A stretch of 64,000 nucleotides of DNA from Malania oleifera (taxonomy: Eukaryota > Streptophyta > Magnoliopsida > Santalales > Ximeniaceae): contig NC_080422.1 of the NCBI RefSeq assembly GCF_029873635.1, positions 13,299,936 to 13,363,935 on the forward strand. Direction: 5' to 3'. Within the stretch, counting starts at the first letter, position 1. Every line of letters begins with the position of its first letter. Below the pieces are notes generated by a model that worked only from the letters and a program-made list of their open reading frames with translations, ran no database searches and was not told where the DNA came from. Shown here in pieces: positions 58,423 through 64,000 of this stretch. Both the position numbers and the translations under genes were made by a program.

Positions 58423-59050
58423 AATACAACAACAATAACAACAAAACCAAACCTTAAGTCCCACTAGTTGGGGTTGGTTATATGAATTCTTTTTCCACCA
58501 ATTTATGCGATCATTGACCATTTCTTTTGACATATTTAGGGATATTAAATTCTTACTCATTATCTCCTTCCAAGTTATTTTAGGTCTACCCCTACCCCTT
58601 CTACTGCCCCCCACAGTAACTAACTCACTCTTCCTCATTGGTGTACTATGTGGCCTACGTTGCAAGTGTCCATACCATCTGAGTCGTCCCTCCCTTATCT
58701 TATCTTCTATAGGAGCTACACCTACCTTACCGCGGATATGTTCATTCCTTAATTTATCTTTCAATGTTATACCACTCATCCATCTAAGCATTCTCATCTT
58801 GGCAACTTTTACTTTTTGGATATATAGTTTCTTCACCGCCCAACATATTGATCCATATAGCATAGCTAGTCTTATAGCTGTTCTATAAAGCTTCCCTTTT
58901 AATTTTAAGGGTCTTCTACGATCACAAAGCACACTTGAAGCATTTCTCCATTTTACCCTACCTACTTTAACTCTATGCATTACATCATCTTCAATTTCTC
59001 CTTTAGCTTACATAATAAATCCAAGATATCGAAATCTACAAGTGCTATTT
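58423..59050 (-). mobile_element. RTE-type LINE, 3' fragment, reverse strand
   Basis: 628 bp, 5'-truncated, matching 14810-15240 plus 20603-20782 without the hAT. The 3' tail reads as CAA repeats at 58424-58443 on the plus strand. It inserted into duplication copy 2. At 58613-58620 it preserves the empty hAT target. Confidence 0.93.
58450..58980 (-). pseudogene. RTE ORF C-terminus, largely open
   Basis: The minus strand encodes MHRVKVGRVKWRNASSVLCD, MLYGSICWAVKKLYIQKVKV, MRMLRWMSGITLKDKLRNEH, then RLRWYGHLQRRP and RGRGRPKITWKEI, the conserved end of plant RTE ORFs. It is open for nearly 190 codons and better preserved than the copy at 14840. The truncated 5' end has no RT. Confidence 0.9.
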
Positions 59051-60022
59051 TTTTGGATGGGAACAAAGAAGAAAAGTCTTTTTTTTTGGAACTATTTTTT
59101 GAAAATATCTTTTTGGAAGTGGAGATTGCTAGGGTATTAATGCTTTTTGGTAACTCTTGGTTAAATTGGGAAGGCATGCAAAACTATAAAATCTATGGTT
59201 GTGACTCTGTAAAATCAATGACTTTAGTTGCTAAATTACATAGGAGGGAGTGGGTAATTTGTACTGGATTTGAGGTGAATTTTGCTGTGTATTAATCTCA
59301 AAATTTTTTTTTCAATTGACACCTTTTTCAAATCTAGGCATGGTGATACTGGTTTTCTAGTCTATCTAGCAACTGTGGTTATCTATATGTTGATGTTACG
59401 CTAATTTGTTATTGTTTTTTATTAATACCTATGCACAGTTGAGATATCTGATCATCCACCGTGAGCTGTTGTAGTTGCCTTTCAAATAAAATTCTTTTTG
59501 TGATGTTTACAGTTCTCTCTCCTCTTATATTTAAGTTACTGTTTTATACTAAGATTTTGTTTGTGGGGATAAAATTATGGGTTGGTGATTTGTCACCTTA
59601 AATAATAGCAGTGTTTAAATAGAAAGAATATACTCATTAAAAAGGAAACAAATTTGTGTTCCTTATGCAATTAGAATTATCTGATTTAGGAAATGTGTAG
59701 GACACGCGGGCATGGAAAAGAGAGTTAGTTGTGGACTGGTGGATGTGTTCTGCATGCCTCTTTGGTCGTCGTTTGAACTGTCAAAAGGTTGGGCTGCAGC
59801 CAACATTTACTCTGAAATCTATGCATACAACAAAGATGATTGCATTTGTCATGGATATTTCTTTTACTTACGATTGTTGAAATATGAAATATTTTGGGTT
59901 TGGCATAAAAATGAGTTTTAATTTGCTGAGATGTGTTGCAATTTGTAAAGTTTCCATGTGTTGTGTCTTAGTATAATGTGACTAATATACAGAGCCTTGT
60001 GATTAGTTATTTTCTTATTTGT

Positions 60023-60026
<4 letters not shown>

Positions 60027-60070
<44 letters not shown>
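60027..60070 (+). repeat. (CT)n microsatellite
   Basis: About 22 CT units. The matching place in copy 1 (about 56070) has only a T-run, so it expanded after the duplication. Confidence 0.95.
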
Positions 60071-60071
<1 letters not shown>

Positions 60072-60685
60072 GGTCTAATCGTGTTCACTTTGAGAGAGGG
60101 AGAGAGGGAGGGGGAATCTAAATTTCTTAATTAGTTCAATTACTAGGAATGGACAAAGAGAGGTGGAGAATCTATTCCCACTATGTAACTTACAGGACCT
60201 CAGTGTAAAGCAATTGGCATTCATGAATGAGTGACATAAAAGTGTACAGATACTCATTAAGTCTCTTTTGAAGAACCTCCTCCATAAAAATTCATTTGCA
60301 TTTATTTCATTTCATTATTAAGGTTTGTTTGGTGGTAGCTTTTCACCTGACTACCAAAACAACCATCTCATCTGCTCTTCAACAGCTAACAGTCTCCCAG
60401 AATTGGATAAGAACTCGGACCCCGTTCCTCAAAAATATGATCCTACGAGGCTCGTGTTAATTTTAGACACTGCTAAGTGTATGATTTTTCCACATGTCAT
60501 TGGTTGAACGGACCATCTGGCACTAAGTTTCCATGTTGGTTGCCTTTCGTGTTGGGATTTATTTGTTGAAATATCTAATTAATTATCATATTAGCCTATC
60601 CAATTGCAGTATTGAAATATGTTCATTCATAATGTATGATATTTTGAAGATTTTAGAAATGGACCAGAAATTAATTTCTTTTGCT

Positions 60686-63090
60686 TCATGAGATTGCCTT
60701 TAGCATTCAGTTTGGTGGCTTACATTAGGATTTCCAAGTTAGATTCTGATGATCAAAACAGCATGATTTTCTGTGTAAAGCTTTAATGTGGTTAAATTAA
60801 AGATCCAGTGGTGGGGTCATGGCATGTCTGCCATTTATCCTTTTCCATTTCTTTACATAATCTGGTCTGCTTATGCTCTTCTTTGAGTAATTCTACCTTT
60901 ACTGTTACCCATTTACAATGAGAAGCAACCACAGAAACAAATGACCTTAAGATGCTTAATTCATTAAATTAATAATCTCTATTGCAATCACTTTTCATGC
61001 TTTCTGTTCTTACAAAAGGAAAGTAACAAAATAGGAAAATTAGACCACCTAAAAAGAACAAAAAGCTGGACAGCAAATTAATTATGTGATTTGTAAAAAG
61101 ATTAAGGAAATAGATTAAGGTTGTGTTTTGGAAACCCAAATTTCGGACGTTGTATTCAGATTTGCATTTATCTGTGTATGGACATAATAGAAGAAACACA
61201 ATACAAATTTATAAAAGATTAGAAGAGTGTTGTTATGCACTTATGCTATTGTATGTTTGATAAAACTTTGATGTATCCTTTATTCTAAATTCTGCTTTTT
61301 GCAAATGTGCTTATGCATGGTCAATTTTCCAATTCTAACATGATGGCTGATTGCAGTCTTCACCTTTTTTACTTTCTGTCTACACCATTTTGTTTAAAGT
61401 TATGGTTTTTAACACCTCCCCCCCTTTTCCCCCCTCTCTTTTCTTTTGAGGTTGCCCAACTTTTCTCTGTAGCCTTTTTGATCACCACAATTTTGACCCT
61501 TAATTCACTCCTTAAAACCTTCAAAATTTTCTCACCTTCTACTAAACTCCTGCCCAATTTTTATTTATTTATTATTATTATTAATTTTATTTTCGAGGTT
61601 ACGGGACCCAAAAAAACCTTCTTCCATAAGAAAGAAGAAAAGACTTGAAAATAAAGCAAGATACCTCTTTCTTCTTGCAGATTTCTTGGTTTCCCTTTAT
61701 TTTGCTTTCTTCAAATGATATTCTAAAAGGTATATGGAATGCAGGGTGAAAGAAATGATAGAAGTGGCGAGACATATCCACAAGGAAATGCAAATAAATA
61801 AATTCAGTTTTTTGCTTGCTGAAGAATTCATGTGATGGCTCCATATTATCTACCATTCCTAACTACCATTTCTTAAAAATAAGAACCCACACATGGGAAA
61901 AGAAATTGAGTCGTATAGAAGCTTTGTAAATGGCATCAGAAATTGAATCATGGATGGAGTTGAATCGTACTAGTACCAATTAATGATATGTGTATTATCT
62001 TCTCCAATTTTTTTTAGAAAAATAATTTTCCCTCGCCGTCTCTTATCCTTTAGAGTCAATTTGTGCTGCTCGTGTCGTAGTTATTTTTTCCACACATGGC
62101 ATTTTTGGTAGTGTAGCATGTGCTTATTGTCGTAGTTCGCAGTTATTAATGCAGTTGGACGTTGTGGTTGAAAAGAGATTACGGTGAAAAGAAAATGCAA
62201 CAAGGACTTGAATTTAGATTTGTATTGAATTTGGATAAGATACAATATAAAATTGTGTTGAAATTTATTAAAATTTACACAAGTTTATATTTAAGGTTCG
62301 AAATTCATGCTCTCAAACACAATTTTAAATCATTTGTATATAGTTGATTTTTGCAATCTGTAAAGTTCAATTTAATTTAATTTTTTGTTTTTAAGGGTAT
62401 TTGCAAAACCGATACCAAACACAAATTAACATTCATTAAATGCTTAACCTCCATTTGGATCAATGATTTTCTTTTAAGAAAAAGAAAATAAAAATAAACT
62501 TGACATTTTTCTCTATATAAAATGCTATTAAATATAAAAATAATTTTTTTAATATGACTAAAAATGAAAAAAAAGTTAATGACCTCTAAAATTGATTTTT
62601 TATTTATTTATTGATATTCGATATATTTTAATCTTTTCACTTTTTTTTTAATAATTAAACTTAAAATTTTTTAATTTGGTCTATTTTCATTTTTTCTAAT
62701 ATTTGTTAAAGTTTCCAATATAGTCCAAATTAAATTGTTAAAATTTTAATTGTAACCTTTTAAACTATTAAATTGAACACAAATTCAAACTGTTAAATAA
62801 AAAACACACAAAGTTAGTCTATTTTTTTTTTAAAAAAGTTTCGATGATCTCTGCGTGTGTGTATATTTTTTGTTGTTGCGAAAATCATATCATGTGAGTT
62901 TGTGTGATGTCATGTTTTTGCCATCTGAGTTTGTGTGATGTTACTTATTTATGTGACACAATTTTAGTAAAGATAATAAATACCCGAGACATGTAAGTCG
63001 TACAATTTTATGACTTGTTTGGTTCGGTAGAATAGTTATTCATTAAAATAAGATAAAATATAGTTTAAATTTTGTAAATCAAGAGAATAG
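60686..63090. other. Unassigned AT-rich sequence
   Basis: No gene or repeat family recognised. The longest frame (61307-61648) is made of Leu/Phe/Ser-rich low-complexity sequence and is not convincing. A short direct repeat (TGAGTTTGTGTGATGT) occurs at 62897 and 62927. Confidence 0.5.
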
Positions 63091-63420
63091 GTTTTTTTTT
63101 TGCTAAAAAGGGTGGTACCTCTATTTATTTATTAATATACCCTCACTTTTGGCGGAGGAATACCGTGGTTACAAGATAAGTAAAAGGGAGATTACAGAAA
63201 AATAAAACAAAACCTTCCAAAAAACAACACTAGCAACCAACCAAGTAAGGACAACAAAACTAAATATTACTAACAAAGAAGACAAAAACATAAGCACAAC
63301 TAAAAACAAATCAAAATTCACCAAACAAAACTCTAGAGTTGGACTAATGACGAATGGAAATGAGACTCCACCTATGTAATGATTCGAAGAATAATGATAT
63401 TTAAATAATAGAGAGGAAGG
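63091..63420 (-). mobile_element. 3' end of an RNase H-type L1, reverse strand
   Basis: A T-run at 63092-63101 (poly(A) on the minus strand) is followed by GGTGGTACCTC...CCCTCACTTTTGGCGGAGGAATACCGTGGTTAC. This is the inverted counterpart of the 3' UTR at 53815-53890 (CATGGTTTTCCTCCACCATAAGTGAGGGG and GGTGCCGCCC). 5'-truncated; the upstream limit is uncertain. Confidence 0.75.
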
Positions 63421-63454
63421 GAAATGGAAAATGTAACAGAAGGAGGCAGCAGAC

Positions 63455-63718
63455 TTCGTTGATGAACGCTTCGCATTCATCGACGTCGTTGCATTTTGAG
63501 ATGTAATGACCAAGAAAATTTATCAGGTCCTCGTCGATGAACACAGGGGATTCGTCGACGAGGATATAAGAGGGTCTCGTCGACGAAGACAAGTTTCGTC
63601 AACGAGAAGATATCGAGAGAAGATTTTGGGGAAATCTGAAATTCGTCGTCAAAGGTGTAGGTTCGTCGACGAACTTTCTATAGGACTCATTGATGAGATG
63701 ACGTGTCTCGTCGACGAA
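63455..63718. repeat. Array of phased palindromes (TTCGTCGACGAA core)
   Basis: Ten copies of a 12-base palindromic motif start at 63455, 63476, 63530, 63551, 63576, 63595, 63642, 63662, 63686 and 63707. The cleanest copy (63662) is a perfect palindrome; the others differ by one to five bases. Gaps between starts are 21, 54, 21, 25, 19, 47, 20, 24 and 21. The array ends 9 bp before a TATA box. Confidence 0.9.
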
Positions 63719-64000
63719 TCTAGTCGTATAAATAACCCAAAACTCAGATTTAAACGCAGAAATTAAGAAAAATCACTCCCTCTCTCTCTCCCTTCGATTT
63801 TTCTCTCCCCTCTCCTCAATTTCGATTCCGTTGTTCGTCGGATCAATGATCTGAAGCCACCACGATGCTCTTAGGGAAGTTCTCTCCAAATCTGTCAAAG
63901 CGGATCGTTAGTGGAAGCGAGTTGAAATTCATCCCTAGGTTGAGGTAAAACTTTTTATGTCAAATTTGATCTTTTCGTAGTTATAGGAAATGATACTTAC
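63502..64000 (+). mobile_element. Probable start of an LTR element running off the window
   Basis: TGTAATGACCAAG at 63502 resembles the start of many plant Ty3/gypsy LTRs. It is followed by the palindromes, a TATA box and a C/T-rich leader, the layout of an LTR U3-R region. No LTR end, primer site or coding region is reached. The array starts about 47 bp before this TG, which weakens the boundary. A host promoter is the alternative. Confidence 0.4.
63727..63734 (+). promoter_or_regulatory. TATA box
   Basis: TATAAATA in GTCGTATAAATAACCC, followed 30-40 bp later by a C/T-rich leader (63772-63820) typical of plant transcript starts. A GAGGTAAAAC donor-like site lies at 63942. Confidence 0.7.

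Larger units (their letters stand above)
56760..60685 (+). repeat. Tandem segmental duplication, copy 2
   Basis: Head-to-tail second copy of the non-coding unit. It differs from copy 1 by holding a TRIM and an RTE fragment and by lacking the L1 nest. Divergence is substantial, with many substitutions and indels, so the duplication is old. No conserved reading frame. Confidence 0.88.

Noticed and set aside
61307..61648. 113-codon frame as a membrane protein gene
   Set aside because: Leu/Phe-rich because of T/C-rich sequence; no codon bias, no splice context and no similarity recognised.
63169..63513. 114-codon minus-strand hydrophobic frame
   Set aside because: Lies mainly in the 3' UTR of an inverted L1 fragment and in the palindrome array.
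63455..63718. Palindrome array as a CRISPR
   Set aside because: Repeats are only 12 bp, imperfect and in a plant nuclear context; spacers are shorter than repeats plus spacers of any CRISPR and no cas genes exist.

Overview
The window is nuclear DNA from a flowering plant, probably a eudicot. It is AT-rich and has long intron-like and spacer stretches with scattered microsatellites. Nearly all of the recognisable coding sequence belongs to plant transposons: Ty1/copia, Ty3/gypsy-type LTRs, a TRIM, L1 and RTE LINEs, hAT transposons and hAT-like MITEs. No intact host gene, tRNA, rRNA or CRISPR array was recognised. The species cannot be named from this sequence. All transposon reading frames seen are broken by stops, frameshifts or deletions, so this looks like an old, silenced repeat-rich interval.

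Layout, left to right. 1-3481: an internally deleted copia element between two LTRs; the window cuts the 5' LTR. 3871-4162: a 3' fragment of an RTE LINE. 4214-4612: a GC-rich open frame that might be a host exon. 4946-7768: an L1 mosaic whose pieces alternate in strand. 8500-10182: an L1 that lost nearly all of ORF2. 10183-22227: an L1 split by an RTE (12727-15240 and 20595-20782), itself split by a complete 5354-bp hAT transposon (15241-20594) with 17-bp terminal inverted repeats and an 8-bp target duplication. 22228-26930: a reverse-strand L1. 26935-33045: a forward L1 carrying a solo LTR (28070-28475) and a 703-bp hAT-like MITE (31029-31731). 33046-34565: reverse-strand L1 pieces. 35690-36390: another internally deleted L1.

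The right half is built on a head-to-tail duplication of about 3.5 kb of non-coding DNA (copy 1 from 36645 to about 56732, copy 2 from about 56760 to 60685). Copy 1 was opened by a 16.6-kb nest: an L1 (38346-54961) containing a 4.2-kb gypsy-type solo LTR (41523-45710), which holds an 888-bp MITE (43627-44514), and also containing a younger L1 with an RNase H domain (47551-53902). Copy 2 holds a 407-bp TRIM (56922-57328) and a reverse-strand RTE fragment (58423-59050). The ends of these insertions give a relative order of events. The window ends with a 3' fragment of the RNase H L1 family (63091-63420). After it comes an array of about ten palindromic motifs spaced mostly about 21 bp apart, just upstream of a TATA box; this is probably the start of an LTR retrotransposon running off the window.

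The elements do not form a pathway. Their link is parasitic and historical: autonomous-type copies (L1, RTE, hAT) lie beside short derivatives (MITEs, TRIM, truncated L1s) that would depend on enzymes from such elements elsewhere in the genome.
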